64,000 bases of DNA from an uncultured Pseudokineococcus sp. (GTDB lineage: Bacteria > Actinomycetota > Actinomycetes > Actinomycetales > Quadrisphaeraceae): NCBI RefSeq assembly GCF_947495735.1, contig NZ_CANMAA010000012.1:1-64000 (forward strand), written 5' to 3'. The notes under the pieces are model-generated. The model searched no databases and was not told the DNA's origin. It saw only the letters and a list, made by a program, of their open reading frames with translations. Both the position numbers and the translations under genes were made by a program. This document shows positions 50,133 to 63,694 of the stretch, in pieces. Within the stretch, counting starts at the first letter, position 1; each line of letters starts with the position of its first letter.

Positions 50133-52526
50133 ATGCGCAAGCTGACATGCGGGCTCGTGGGCCTGGCGCTCGGCGGCAGCCTGATGGCCACGGGCGCGGC
50201 CCCGGCCCTGGCGGCCCCGGCGGAGGGCGTCCCGCCGCTCGGCCCGGGCACGGCGGAGCCGACGGCGGCTCCGGTGGACGACCTGCCCAACCTGCTCGAG
50301 GACAAGCGCCGCGCCCTGCGCGAGACGGCGATCACCGGTGTGCTCGACGGCGAGCTGCAGACGCAGGAGATCAACGGCAGCACCGTCGTCAAGGTCGGCG
50401 ACGAGGCCGCGGCCGCCGCCGCGGGGACGACCACGGCCCGGCGCGCCGCCGAGCCCGGCGAGCGCGCCCAGAGCCAGTACGTCGAGCTGGCCCGGGAGAG
50501 CACCGACAAGATCTTCGTGATCCTCGCGGAGTTCGGCGACGAGCGGCACCCGGACTTCCCCGACGTCGACAGCGACCCGGAGACCGAGGGGCCGCTGCGC
50601 TTCGACGGCCCGCGGCACAACGAGATCCCCGAGCCCGACCGCCGCGTGGACAACTCCACGATCTGGCAGCCGGACTTCGACCGGGAGCACTACGAGGGCA
50701 TCTACTTCGCCGAGGGCGAGGACGTCGAGTCGCTCAAGACGTACTACGAGACCCAGTCCTCGGGCCGCTACAGCGTCGAGGGCCAGGTCTCGGACTGGGT
50801 CCGCGTCCAGTACAACCAGGGCCGCTACGGCCGGGACAGCCGGTACACCTGGAACCTCGTCCAGGACGCCGTGAACCAGTGGGTGGCCGACCGCCGGGCC
50901 GCCGGCGCCACCGACGAGGAGATCCGGGCCGGGCTGGCCGAGTACGACCAGCAGGACCGCTACGACTTCGACGGCGACGGCGACTTCAACGAGCCCGACG
51001 GCTACATCGACCACTTCCAGATCGTCCACGCCGGCGGCGGCGAGGAGGACGGCGACCCGACCTACGGCGAGGACGCCATCTGGTCGCACCGCTGGTACGC
51101 CTTCGGCACCGACCAGGGGCGCACGGGCCCCGAGACCAACAAGCTCGGTGGCGCGCAGATCGGCGACACCGGCCTGTGGGTGGGCGACTACACGATCCAG
51201 CCGGAGAACGGCGGCTACTCCGTCTTCGCGCACGAGTACGGCCACGACCTGGGCCTGCCCGACGACTACGACACCAGCGGTGGCGGGTCCAACAACGTCG
51301 AGTACTGGTCGCTCATGGGCCAGAGCCGGCTGTCGGCCGAGGGCGAGCCGATCGGCACCCGCGCCGGCGACCTCGGCGCGTGGGAGAAGCTGCAGCTCGG
51401 GTGGCTGGACTACGAGACCGTCGTCGCCGGCCAGAAGCGCTCCCTGGTCCTCGGGCCGCAGGAGTACAACACGAAGGACGCCCAGGCGGTCGTCATGGTG
51501 CTCCCGGACAAGGAGGTCTCGACCGAGCTCGGCGCCCCCGCGACCGGGGAGCGGCAGTGGTGGTCCGGCGAGGCCGACAACCTGTCGAGCACCATGACCG
51601 CGGCGGCGGACCTGACCGGCGCCACCTCGGCGGCGCTGTCGATGCAGGCCCGCTGGGACGTCGAGGAGGGCTACGACTACCTCTACGTCCAGGCCTCCAC
51701 CGACGACGGGGCCACCTGGACCTCGCTGGCCGGCACCGCCGACGGCGAGGCCTTCGGCACCGACGCCTCCGGCGCCCCGGCGATCGACGGGGTCCAGGAG
51801 GACTGGGTCGACGTGCAGGTGCCGCTGGACGCCTACGCGGGCCAGCAGGTCGAGCTGCGGCTGCTCTACCGCACCGACGGCGGCACGACCGGGGCGGGCT
51901 TCTTCGCCGACGACGTCACCCTGACCGTCGACGGCCAGGACGTGCTCGTCGACGGCGCCGAGACGCCGGACGGCTCGGTCTTCGAGCTCGACGGCTTCTC
52001 GTCGGTGGCCTCGACCTCGACCTCGGAGTTCGACAACTACTACATCGCCGGCCACCGCAGCTACGTGTCCTTCGACCGCTACCTGGAGACCGGGCCGTAC
52101 AACTTCGGCTGGGCCTCCACGCGCCCCGACTGGGTCGAGCACTTCCCGTACCAGGAGGGTCTGCTCGTCACCTACTGGGACACCTCGCAGGCGAACAACA
52201 ACGTCAGCCAGCACCCCGGTGAGGGCCGCAACCTCATCGTCGACGCCCACCCGCGGCCCATGTACGACCTGCAGGGTGATCCCTGGAGGACGCGCATCCA
52301 GTCCTACGACGCGCCCTTCTCCACCCGGAAGGCCGACTCGTTCACGCTCCACGTGGACGGCCAGCCGAGCTACGTCCGCGGCCAGGCGGCCGCCCGGGTC
52401 TTCGACGACACCGACCAGTTCTTCTTCGACGAGCTCCCCGGCGGCGGCGTGAAGCTGCCCGCGGTCGGCGTGAAGATGCGCGTCCTCGCCGAGGACGGGA
52501 CGACCATGCGGGTCCGGATCAGCTGA
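50133..52526 (+). CDS. secreted M6 metalloprotease, immune inhibitor A-like
   Basis: The signal peptide MRKLTCGLVGLALGGSLMA...ALAAP (about 1-29) directs export. The zinc site is HEYGHDLGLPDD (H367, H371, G374, D377), the metzincin-like form of family M6. Upstream are FVILAEFGDERHPDF and IYFAEGEDVESLKTYYETQSSG, the usual InhA start. The C-terminal half has a MAM/jelly-roll-like domain (YLYVQASTDDGATWTSL, GAGFFADDVTL). No cell-wall anchor. ATG 50133 follows AGGGAGACAG. Confidence 0.93.
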   Translation: MRKLTCGLVGLALGGSLMATGAAPALAAPAEGVPPLGPGTAEPTAAPVDDLPNLLEDKRRALRETAITGVLDGELQTQEINGSTVVKVGDEAAAAAAGTTTARRAAEPGERAQSQYVELARESTDKIFVILAEFGDERHPDFPDVDSDPETEGPLRFDGPRHNEIPEPDRRVDNSTIWQPDFDREHYEGIYFAEGEDVESLKTYYETQSSGRYSVEGQVSDWVRVQYNQGRYGRDSRYTWNLVQDAVNQWVADRRAAGATDEEIRAGLAEYDQQDRYDFDGDGDFNEPDGYIDHFQIVHAGGGEEDGDPTYGEDAIWSHRWYAFGTDQGRTGPETNKLGGAQIGDTGLWVGDYTIQPENGGYSVFAHEYGHDLGLPDDYDTSGGGSNNVEYWSLMGQSRLSAEGEPIGTRAGDLGAWEKLQLGWLDYETVVAGQKRSLVLGPQEYNTKDAQAVVMVLPDKEVSTELGAPATGERQWWSGEADNLSSTMTAAADLTGATSAALSMQARWDVEEGYDYLYVQASTDDGATWTSLAGTADGEAFGTDASGAPAIDGVQEDWVDVQVPLDAYAGQQVELRLLYRTDGGTTGAGFFADDVTLTVDGQDVLVDGAETPDGSVFELDGFSSVASTSTSEFDNYYIAGHRSYVSFDRYLETGPYNFGWASTRPDWVEHFPYQEGLLVTYWDTSQANNNVSQHPGEGRNLIVDAHPRPMYDLQGDPWRTRIQSYDAPFSTRKADSFTLHVDGQPSYVRGQAAARVFDDTDQFFFDELPGGGVKLPAVGVKMRVLAEDGTTMRVRIS

Positions 52527-52556
52527 CCTGCTGCACCCGCTCCACCAGCACGGACC

Positions 52557-52590
52557 GGAGGGCCCGGCGGCACCCGCCGCCGGGCCCTCC
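52557..52590. terminator. 14-bp stem between the M6 protease and esterase genes
   Basis: GGAGGGCCCGGCGG pairs perfectly with CCGCCGGGCCCTCC across a 6-base loop. It lies between two convergent genes and can terminate both. Confidence 0.75.
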
Positions 52591-52616
52591 GGCGTGCCGG
52601 GCGCGAGCGGTCGACC

Positions 52617-53483
52617 TCAGCCGCGGGCCTCGACGCGGGTGCAGAAGCGCTCGACCGCGGCGGTGAAGACCGCTGTCTGCTCGGAGTGGACCCAGTGGCC
52701 GGCGTCCTTGACGCGCAGCAGCTGGGTCGCGGGGAAGAGCGCGTCCATGCGCGGGCGGTCCTCGTCCAGGACGTACGTCGACCTCGCCCCGGCGACCCAC
52801 AGCACCGGGCCGGGGTACACGGCGCCCTCGGGCGGGTCGGGGAAGCCCCGCAGCACCTCCAGGCCGTCGGCCAGCACGGGCAGGTTCAGGGCCCAGCGCC
52901 AGCGGGCGCCGTCCTCGCCGGGGGAGGGCACCCGCAGCAGGCTCTGCAGCAGGAAGCCCCGCACCGCGTCGCTCGGGACGGCCTCGCGCAGGGCGTCGTG
53001 CGCCTCCTCGCGGCTGCCGAGCGCGTGCAGGTCGACCGCTCGCATCGCCTCGATGTAGGCGGCGAAGGGCGAGGCCTCCTCGTCCGGGTCGTCCGTGCGC
53101 CCGCCGGTCAGCGGGTACTCCACGGGGGCGATGTCCACGACGACGAGCGCCCGCAGCAGCTCGGGGCGGCGCAGGGCCAGCTGCATGGCGACCTTGCCGC
53201 CCATCGAGTGCCCCACGAGCACCACCGGCTCGCCGAGCAGCTCGAGCTCGTCCGCCAGCTGCTCGGCCATCGCGAGGTAGTCCACCCGCTCGGTGCGGGG
53301 GGAGGCGCCGTGGTCGGGCAGGTCCAGCGTCGTCACCCGGCGCGGCCCGGCGGCCAGCGACCGCGCGATCGTGCTCCAGTTGCGGCCCTGGCCGAAGAGT
53401 CCGTGGACGAAGACGACGCGCGGCCCCTCCTCGCCGACGGTCTGGCTCGCGAGGCGCTCGGGGGTCCTGGTGGGCTCGGCCAT
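52617..53483 (-). CDS. alpha/beta hydrolase, YbfF-like esterase
   Basis: HG motif VVFVHGLFGQGRNWSTIA, nucleophile GHSMGG, and catalytic His in DAGHWVHSEQTAVF. The cap region has the DIAPVEYP segment seen in YbfF. At 288 residues with no signal peptide it is a cytosolic acyl-esterase. ATG 53483 is the start; upstream frame is not coding. Monocistronic. Confidence 0.88.
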   Translation of the reverse strand: MAEPTRTPERLASQTVGEEGPRVVFVHGLFGQGRNWSTIARSLAAGPRRVTTLDLPDHGASPRTERVDYLAMAEQLADELELLGEPVVLVGHSMGGKVAMQLALRRPELLRALVVVDIAPVEYPLTGGRTDDPDEEASPFAAYIEAMRAVDLHALGSREEAHDALREAVPSDAVRGFLLQSLLRVPSPGEDGARWRWALNLPVLADGLEVLRGFPDPPEGAVYPGPVLWVAGARSTYVLDEDRPRMDALFPATQLLRVKDAGHWVHSEQTAVFTAAVERFCTRVEARG

Positions 53484-53581
53484 GCCGTCGATCCCACCAG
53501 ACCGGCCGGGGCGCCGCCGACGGGCGCCCCTCCCTCTCCCCCCGGGGGAACCGCGGCGGCTCCCGCGCGCGTCGGAGCAGC

Positions 53582-54124
53582 ATGAGCCCCGCTCGCCGCA
53601 CCGCTGCGCTCGCCGTCTCCGCGCTCCTGGTGCTGCCGGCGTGCGGCCAGGGGGGCGCAGCGACAGGCTCCGACGACGACCTCGCGGCGCCCTCCGCCGC
53701 GGCCACGACCAGCGGCGGGAGCGCGATGACCACCAGCACGCCGGGGCCGGACTCCGCGCCCGCCCCGCCCACCTCGTCCGCACCGCCCGTCGAGGAGCCC
53801 ACCCCGTCGGCGCCCGCGACCGGCGGGGCCTCGCCGCGGCCGAGCGGGGGCAGCCTGCCGCTGCTGCCCCGCCCGACGTCGCCCCCCACGGCGCCGACGG
53901 ACGTGCCCCAGCCGGTGGTCCTCGTCGGGGAGGTGGTCGAGCCGTCGGCGCCGGGCTGCGTCGAGATGACCACCGGCGGGCAGGTCGTCGCGCTCCGGCT
54001 CCCCGAGGGCGTGTCCGTCGCCGTCGGTGACCGCGTGCGCGTCACCGGCACCCCGCGCCCGGTCGAGCGCGGGACGCCCTGCGCCGGCACCCCCGTCGTC
54101 GTCACCGACGTCGCGCCCGCCTGA
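53582..54124 (+). CDS. putative lipoprotein
   Basis: A lipobox LPACGQ follows a hydrophobic signal (residues 1-20). Then comes a 90-residue Ser/Thr/Pro/Ala linker. The C-terminal domain (about 110-178, [33 protein letters not shown]...[16 protein letters not shown]) looks like a small OB-type beta barrel with two cysteines. Function unknown. Just upstream of metG. Confidence 0.75.
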   Translation: MSPARRTAALAVSALLVLPACGQGGAATGSDDDLAAPSAAATTSGGSAMTTSTPGPDSAPAPPTSSAPPVEEPTPSAPATGGASPRPSGGSLPLLPRPTSPPTAPTDVPQPVVLVGEVVEPSAPGCVEMTTGGQVVALRLPEGVSVAVGDRVRVTGTPRPVERGTPCAGTPVVVTDVAPA

Positions 54125-54216
54125 CGCCCCGCCGGCCTGACGCCCCGCCCGGCGCCCCGCCCGGGCCCGGGTGGACGCCGACCGGTGCGGCCCGGCGTCC
54201 TCACTACGCTGGCGCC

Positions 54217-56017
54217 ATGAACCACGTCCTCGCTGCGGTGGCCTGGCCCTACGCCAACGGTCCCCGCCACCTCGGTCACGTCGCCGGCTTCGGCGTCCCC
54301 TCCGACGTGTTCGCGCGGCAGCAGCGCATGGCGGGCCACGACGTGCTCATGGTCTCGGGCACCGACGAGCACGGGACGCCGATCCTCGTGCAGGCCGAGC
54401 GCGAGGGCGTGACCCCCCAGGCGCTCGCCGACCGGTACAACCGGGTCATCGCCGAGGACCTGCAGGCGCTCGGCCTGTCCTACGACCTCTTCACGCGCAC
54501 CACGACGCGCAACCACCACGCGGTGGTCCAGGAGATGTTCCGCACCGTCCACCGCAACGGCTACCTCGTCGAGAAGACGACGATGGGCGCCGTCTCGCCG
54601 TCCACGGGGCGCACGCTGCCCGACCGCTACATCGAGGGCACGTGCCCGATCTGCGGCTTCGACGGCGCCCGCGGGGACCAGTGCGACAACTGCGGCAACC
54701 AGCTCGACCCGGTCGACCTGAAGAACCCGGTGAGCCGCATCAACGGCGAGACGCCGAGCTTCGTCGAGAGCGAGCACTTCTTCCTCGACCTGCCGGCCCT
54801 CGCCGAGGCCGTCGGCGCCTGGCTGGAGACCAAGACCGGCTCGCCGTCCTGGCGCCCCAACGTGCTCGGCTTCAGCCGGAACCTGCTGGAGGAGATCCGC
54901 CCTCGCGCCATCACGCGCGACATCGACTGGGGCATCCCCGTGCCGCTGCCGGGCTGGCAGGAGAACCCCACCAAGCGGCTGTACGTGTGGTTCGACGCCG
55001 TCATCGGCTACCTGTCCGCCAGCGTCGAGTGGGCCCGGCGCACCGGCGACCCCGAGGCCTGGCGCCCGTACTGGTCCGAGGGCGCGCGCAGCGCGTACTT
55101 CATGGGCAAGGACAACATCGTCTTCCACTCCCTCATCTGGCCGGCCGAGCTCGCCGGCTACGCGGGGCGCGGCTCCCGGGGCGGCGAGCCGGGCGCCTTC
55201 GGCGACCTGTCCCTGCCCTCGGAGGTCGTGGCCAGCGAGTTCCTCACCATGGAGGGGCGCCAGTTCTCCTCGAGCCGGGGCGTCGTCATCTCGGTGCGGG
55301 ACGTGCTCTCGCGCTACCAGCCCGACGCGCTGCGGTACTTCCTCTCCGCGGCCGGCCCGGAGAACGCCGACACCGACTTCACCTGGCGGGAGTTCAAGCG
55401 GCGCACCAACGACGAGCTGGTCGCCGGGTGGGGCAACCTCGTCAACCGCACCGCCAGCCTCATCGCCAAGAACGTCGGCAGCATCCCCGAGGCGGGGGAG
55501 CTGCAGCCCGCCGACCGCGAGCTGCTCGCCACGACGTCCGGCGCCTTCGGCGTGGTGGGCGACCTGGTGGCGACGCACCGGCAGAAGCAGGGCCTGGCCG
55601 AGGCGATGCGCGCGGTCGGCGAGGTCAACCGCTACCTGTCCGAGACGGCGCCGTGGGCGCTGCGCACCAGCGACCCCGAGCGCATGCGCACCGTGCTCCA
55701 CGTGGCGGCCCAGGGCATCTCGGACTGCCGGACGCTGCTGGCGCCCTACCTGCCGCACAGCGCGCAGGCCGTGCACGAGGTGATGGGCGGCACGGGGCTC
55801 GTCTCGCCGATGCCGCAGCTGCGGGAGGTGGAGGACCTCGACGGCGGGGCCGGGTACCCGGTGCTGCAGACCGAGCGCCCCGGCGCGGACGCCCCGGCCT
55901 GGGGCTCGGTGCCGGTGGTGCCGGGCACGCCCGTCGCCAAGCCGACCCCGGTCTTCACCAAGCTCGACGACGACGTCGTCGAGGCGGAGCTGGACCGGCT
56001 GCGGGAGGAGCAGGCGG

Positions 56018-56025
<8 letters not shown>
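54217..56025 (+). CDS. metG: methionyl-tRNA synthetase
   Basis: Class I synthetase: the HIGH-type motif [13 protein letters not shown] (12-24), a zinc knuckle [18 protein letters not shown], and FEWHDAVIG-like [14 protein letters not shown]. The KMSKS equivalent is GRQFSSSRG with Gln in place of the first Lys; I have seen this form in actinobacterial enzymes. At 602 residues no C-terminal tRNA-binding domain is attached. TACGCT lies 6 nt before ATG 54217. The 3' end overlaps tatD by 8 bp. Confidence 0.96.
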
Positions 56026-58637
<2,612 letters not shown>

Positions 58638-58665
58638 GCCGCCGGGTGGGCGCCCTCCCGGCGCG

Positions 58666-59655
58666 GTGCCCCCGGGGTGCCCGCTGAGCGAGTCGGACGC
58701 GGTCGGAGGGGCCCAGGAGGAGGCGCAGCAGCGCTCGCTCCTGGGCCCCTCCGACGTGCGCGCCCTCGCGACGCGGCTGGGCGTGCGCCCCACCAAGACC
58801 CTCGGGCAGAACTTCGTCACCGACGCCGGCACCGTCCAGCGGATCGTGCGCCGGGCCGGCGTCGGTCCGGAGGACGTCGTCCTCGAGGTGGGGCCGGGCC
58901 TCGGCTCGCTCACCCTCGCCCTGCTGGAGCGCTGCGCCGGGGTCGTCGCCGTCGAGCTCGACCCGGTGCTGGCCGCCGAGCTGCCCCGCACGGTGGCGGC
59001 TCGCCGCGGGGAGGGTGACGCCGCGCCGCCGCGGCTGGCCGTCCTCGGGGCGGACGCCCTGCGGGTGAGCCCCGAGGAGGTGCTGGGCGCCGGTGCGGGT
59101 GAGCCCACGGCGCTGGTGGCCAACCTGCCCTACAACGTGGCCGTCCCCGTGCTCCTCGTGCTGCTCGAGCGGCTGCCCGGGCTGCGGAGCGCGCTGGTGA
59201 TGGTGCAGTCGGAGGTCGCCGAGCGGCTGGCGGCCGAGCCCGGCAGCCGCGCCTACGGCGTCCCGTCGGTCAAGGCCGCCTGGTACGGCGACGTCGCCCG
59301 CGCGGGCTCGGTGGGGCGCACGGTCTTCTGGCCCGCGCCCAACGTCGACTCCGGGCTCGTCGCCCTCGTGCGGCGCGACCCGCCGGCCAGCCGCGCGGGT
59401 CGCGAGGCCGTGTTCGCCGTCGTCGACGCCGCCTTCGCCCAGCGGCGCAAGACGCTGCGGGCGGCGCTGGCCGGCTGGGCGGGGAGCCCGGCGCGCGCCG
59501 AGGAGGCCCTGCGGGCCGCCGGCGTCGACCCCTCCCTGCGCGGGGAGCGCCTCGACGTCGCCGGCTTCGTGGCCGTGGCCGACGCGGGGCTCGACGTGCT
59601 CGGGCTGGCGGCGCCGGGCCCCCGCGGCGCGGCGTCCGCCCCGCGCCGCGCCTGA
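58666..59655 (+). CDS. rsmA: 16S rRNA dimethyladenosine transferase
   Basis: Methylates A1518 and A1519. [42 protein letters not shown] (SAM loop), [12 protein letters not shown] (catalytic NLPY) and [14 protein letters not shown] are all present. About 329 residues. GTG 58666 is the likely start, 29 bp after the rpf stop, but the precise start is uncertain because CTG 58684 is close. Between rpf and ispE, as in mycobacteria. Confidence 0.93.
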   Translation: MPPGCPLSESDAVGGAQEEAQQRSLLGPSDVRALATRLGVRPTKTLGQNFVTDAGTVQRIVRRAGVGPEDVVLEVGPGLGSLTLALLERCAGVVAVELDPVLAAELPRTVAARRGEGDAAPPRLAVLGADALRVSPEEVLGAGAGEPTALVANLPYNVAVPVLLVLLERLPGLRSALVMVQSEVAERLAAEPGSRAYGVPSVKAAWYGDVARAGSVGRTVFWPAPNVDSGLVALVRRDPPASRAGREAVFAVVDAAFAQRRKTLRAALAGWAGSPARAEEALRAAGVDPSLRGERLDVAGFVAVADAGLDVLGLAAPGPRGAASAPRRA

Positions 59656-59666
59656 CCCCGGACGAG

Positions 59667-59770
59667 TCGTCGCCGGTTCGCCCTCGGGGCGGGTCTGGGA
59701 GGACGGTCGTCGCCGGTTCGCCCTCGGGTGGGGGTCTCGGAGGGCGAGTCGTCGCCCGTTCGCCTGGTCG
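59667..59770. repeat. imperfect 40-bp repeats with TCGTCGCCGGTTCGCCC core
   Basis: The core occurs at 59667 and 59707 (exact over 22 bp) and in changed form at 59749 (TCGTCGCCCGTTCGCC). Spacing is 40 and 42 bp. They fill the gap between rsmA and ispE. Confidence 0.75.
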
Positions 59771-59834
59771 CCGGACCCGCCGCCGTCGACCTCGACCGCG
59801 GGTGCGTCCTGCGGGTGTCGCCTAGGGTCGCGGC

Positions 59835-60800
59835 ATGGGGAGCGGTGGCCTGCGCGTCGTCGGTCCTGGCACGCCCGTGGTCGCGCGGGCCCACGCCAAG
59901 ATCAACCTGGCGCTGCGCGTGGGGGGCCTGCGGCCCGACCGCTCGCACGAGCTCGTCACGGTCTTCGAGACCGTCTCCCTGCCCGAGGACGTCCGCGCCT
60001 CCCCGTCGCGAGGGCTGGAGTGCGCGGTCCAGGGCGAGGGCGCCGAGCACGTGCCCGTCGACGAGACGAACCTGGCGGTCCGGGCGGCGCTGCTGCTGGC
60101 CGAGCGGGCCGGGGTGCCGCCCCGGGTGCGCCTGGACATCACCAAGACCGTGCCCGTCGCCGGCGGCATGGCCGGGGGCAGCGCCGACGCCGCGGCGGCG
60201 CTCGTCGCCTGCGACGCGCTGTGGGGCACCGGGCTGGCGCGCGAGGACCTGCTGGCGCTCGGCGGCGAGCTGGGGGCCGACGTCCCCTTCGCGATCCTCG
60301 GCGGCACCGCCGTGGGGACCGGTCGCGGAGAGCAGGTCGTGCCCGCCCTCGCGCGCGGCGAGCGGTCGTGGGTGCTCGCCCTGTCCGCCACGGGGCTGTC
60401 GACGCCCGCCGTCTACGGGGAGCTCGACCGGCAGCGGGGAGCCGAGGGCCGGGCGGCGGCCGACGCCGCGCTCGACGTCGACGAGGCCTCCGTCCACGAG
60501 CTGCTCCAGGCGCTGCGCGCGGGCGAGACCGCCGCTGTCGGCGCCGCTCTCGTCAACGACCTGCAGGCGCCGGCGCTCGCGCTGGCCCCGCACCTGGCGC
60601 AGACGCTCCGGGTGGGCCTCAAGGCCGGCGCGACCGCCGCGCTGGTCTCCGGCTCCGGGCCCACGACGGCCTTCCTCGTCGACGGGCGCGAGCAGGGCCT
60701 GGCGGTGGCCGTCGCGCTCGCGGCCTCCGGGGCCGCGGCCGACGTCCGGCGCGTGAGCGGCCCCGTGCACGGCGCGCGCGTCGTCGACGTGGGCCGCTGA
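59835..60800 (+). CDS. ispE: 4-diphosphocytidyl-2-C-methyl-D-erythritol kinase
   Basis: GHMP kinase of the MEP isoprenoid pathway. ARAHAKINLALRVGGLRPDRSHELVTVFETV at the start, PVAGGMAGGSADAAAALVACDALW as the ATP loop, and SGSGPTTAFLV near the end. At 321 residues full length. ATG 59835 lies 6 nt after TAGGGT. Confidence 0.96.
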   Translation: MGSGGLRVVGPGTPVVARAHAKINLALRVGGLRPDRSHELVTVFETVSLPEDVRASPSRGLECAVQGEGAEHVPVDETNLAVRAALLLAERAGVPPRVRLDITKTVPVAGGMAGGSADAAAALVACDALWGTGLAREDLLALGGELGADVPFAILGGTAVGTGRGEQVVPALARGERSWVLALSATGLSTPAVYGELDRQRGAEGRAAADAALDVDEASVHELLQALRAGETAAVGAALVNDLQAPALALAPHLAQTLRVGLKAGATAALVSGSGPTTAFLVDGREQGLAVAVALAASGAAADVRRVSGPVHGARVVDVGR

Positions 60801-61011
60801 CGCCCCCGCGCTGAGCCGGCGACGGCCCTCGTGGGGCCCTCCCGCGCGGGGCGGGCGCCTCCTCCACCTCCTGAGCCCCGCCGAGGACGAGTCGCCCCGC
60901 TCCACCCGGTGAGGGCCGGCGACGTGCAGACGGCGTCCGCTCCGCGTCCCCGGGCGGGTCGCGCACGGGTCGGCGGCGGGAGCACCGCCGGACGTGCGGC
61001 AGGCTGGGTGC

Positions 61012-62841
<1,830 letters not shown>

Positions 62842-62885
62842 GCCGCCTCAGCGCCGCCTCAGCGCCGCCTCAGCGCCGCCTCAGC
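62842..62885. repeat. 11-bp tandem repeat GCCGCCTCAGC between convergent genes
   Basis: Four exact copies begin at 62842, 62853, 62864 and 62875, directly after the ABC-F stop. The TCA at 62881-62883, in the last copy, is the stop of the gene on the minus strand. Confidence 0.85.
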
Positions 62886-63633
62886 GCCGGCGCCGCCAGG
62901 GCGCGGGGCGCCCCTCGAGGAACCACTGCAGCTTCCGGGTGGCCCACGGCAGCGCCAGGTAGGTCATCACCGGCGTCATGAGCGTGGTGACGAGCGCCAC
63001 CCGCACCAGCAGGGGGACGTGCCCGGCGAGCGCCGCGCCGAGGGTGGCGTTGACCAGCAGCGACAGGGGCAGGAACACCGAGAAGATCACGATCATCTGC
63101 CGCCACCGGGCCGGGGCTCCCGCCGGCGCCGGGCCGACGACGCTGCCGTGCGCGGCGTCGAACCAGCCCTCGATGCCGGTGCGCCGCTCGGTCTGCGCCT
63201 CGCGCACCGTGCCCGGCGCCCCGGACAGCCACCACCGGCGCTGCGCGGACTCCTCCCACCCGCTGAGGGAGGCCTCGTCGGCGAAGCGGTAGAGCATGTG
63301 CCACTCGCGGGACTCCGCGCCGCCGCGGACCCACCCCGCGCCGAGGAAGCCCGGGAACGACTCCGCCAGACGGGCTCCCGCGCCGGCCCACGTCATCATC
63401 TCCAGGCGCTGGCCCGGGTCGGCGATCCGCGTCGTCGCGACGGTCACGGGAGCGGGTGCCGCGCCGTCGGGTGCCGCGACGCCGTCGCGCGTCCCCGTCG
63501 AGCGGGACGCCGCGCTGGTGGTCGGGGGCTCTGCGCCGGGCGGGGACGCCTCACCGGTCGGGGACGTCGGGCCGATGGGTGTCTCCGCGTCGGTCGGGGA
63601 CGTCGGGCCGGAGGCGCTCGGGCGTGCGGGCAC
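62881..63633 (-). CDS. antibiotic-biosynthesis-monooxygenase-like domain fused to a membrane part
   Basis: A Pro/Ser/Thr-rich N-terminus (about 1-60) is followed by an ABM/dimeric-barrel domain (VATTRIADPGQRLEMMTWAG...FPGFLGAGWVRGG...EWHMLYRFADEASLSGW, about 64-150). Two membrane helices and a basic end (RKLQWFLEGRPAPW) complete it. The same architecture occurs in proteins annotated as antibiotic biosynthesis monooxygenase in actinobacteria. GTG 63633 is preferred because GACACT lies 6 nt upstream; GTG 63681 is the alternative. Confidence 0.8.
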   Translation of the reverse strand: MPARPSASGPTSPTDAETPIGPTSPTGEASPPGAEPPTTSAASRSTGTRDGVAAPDGAAPAPVTVATTRIADPGQRLEMMTWAGAGARLAESFPGFLGAGWVRGGAESREWHMLYRFADEASLSGWEESAQRRWWLSGAPGTVREAQTERRTGIEGWFDAAHGSVVGPAPAGAPARWRQMIVIFSVFLPLSLLVNATLGAALAGHVPLLVRVALVTTLMTPVMTYLALPWATRKLQWFLEGRPAPWRRRR

Positions 63634-63694
63634 GCCGCCAGTGTCCACGATGTGGGCGCTCGTCGGGGCCGCCGTCGGCACCCGGGGGCGCCGC

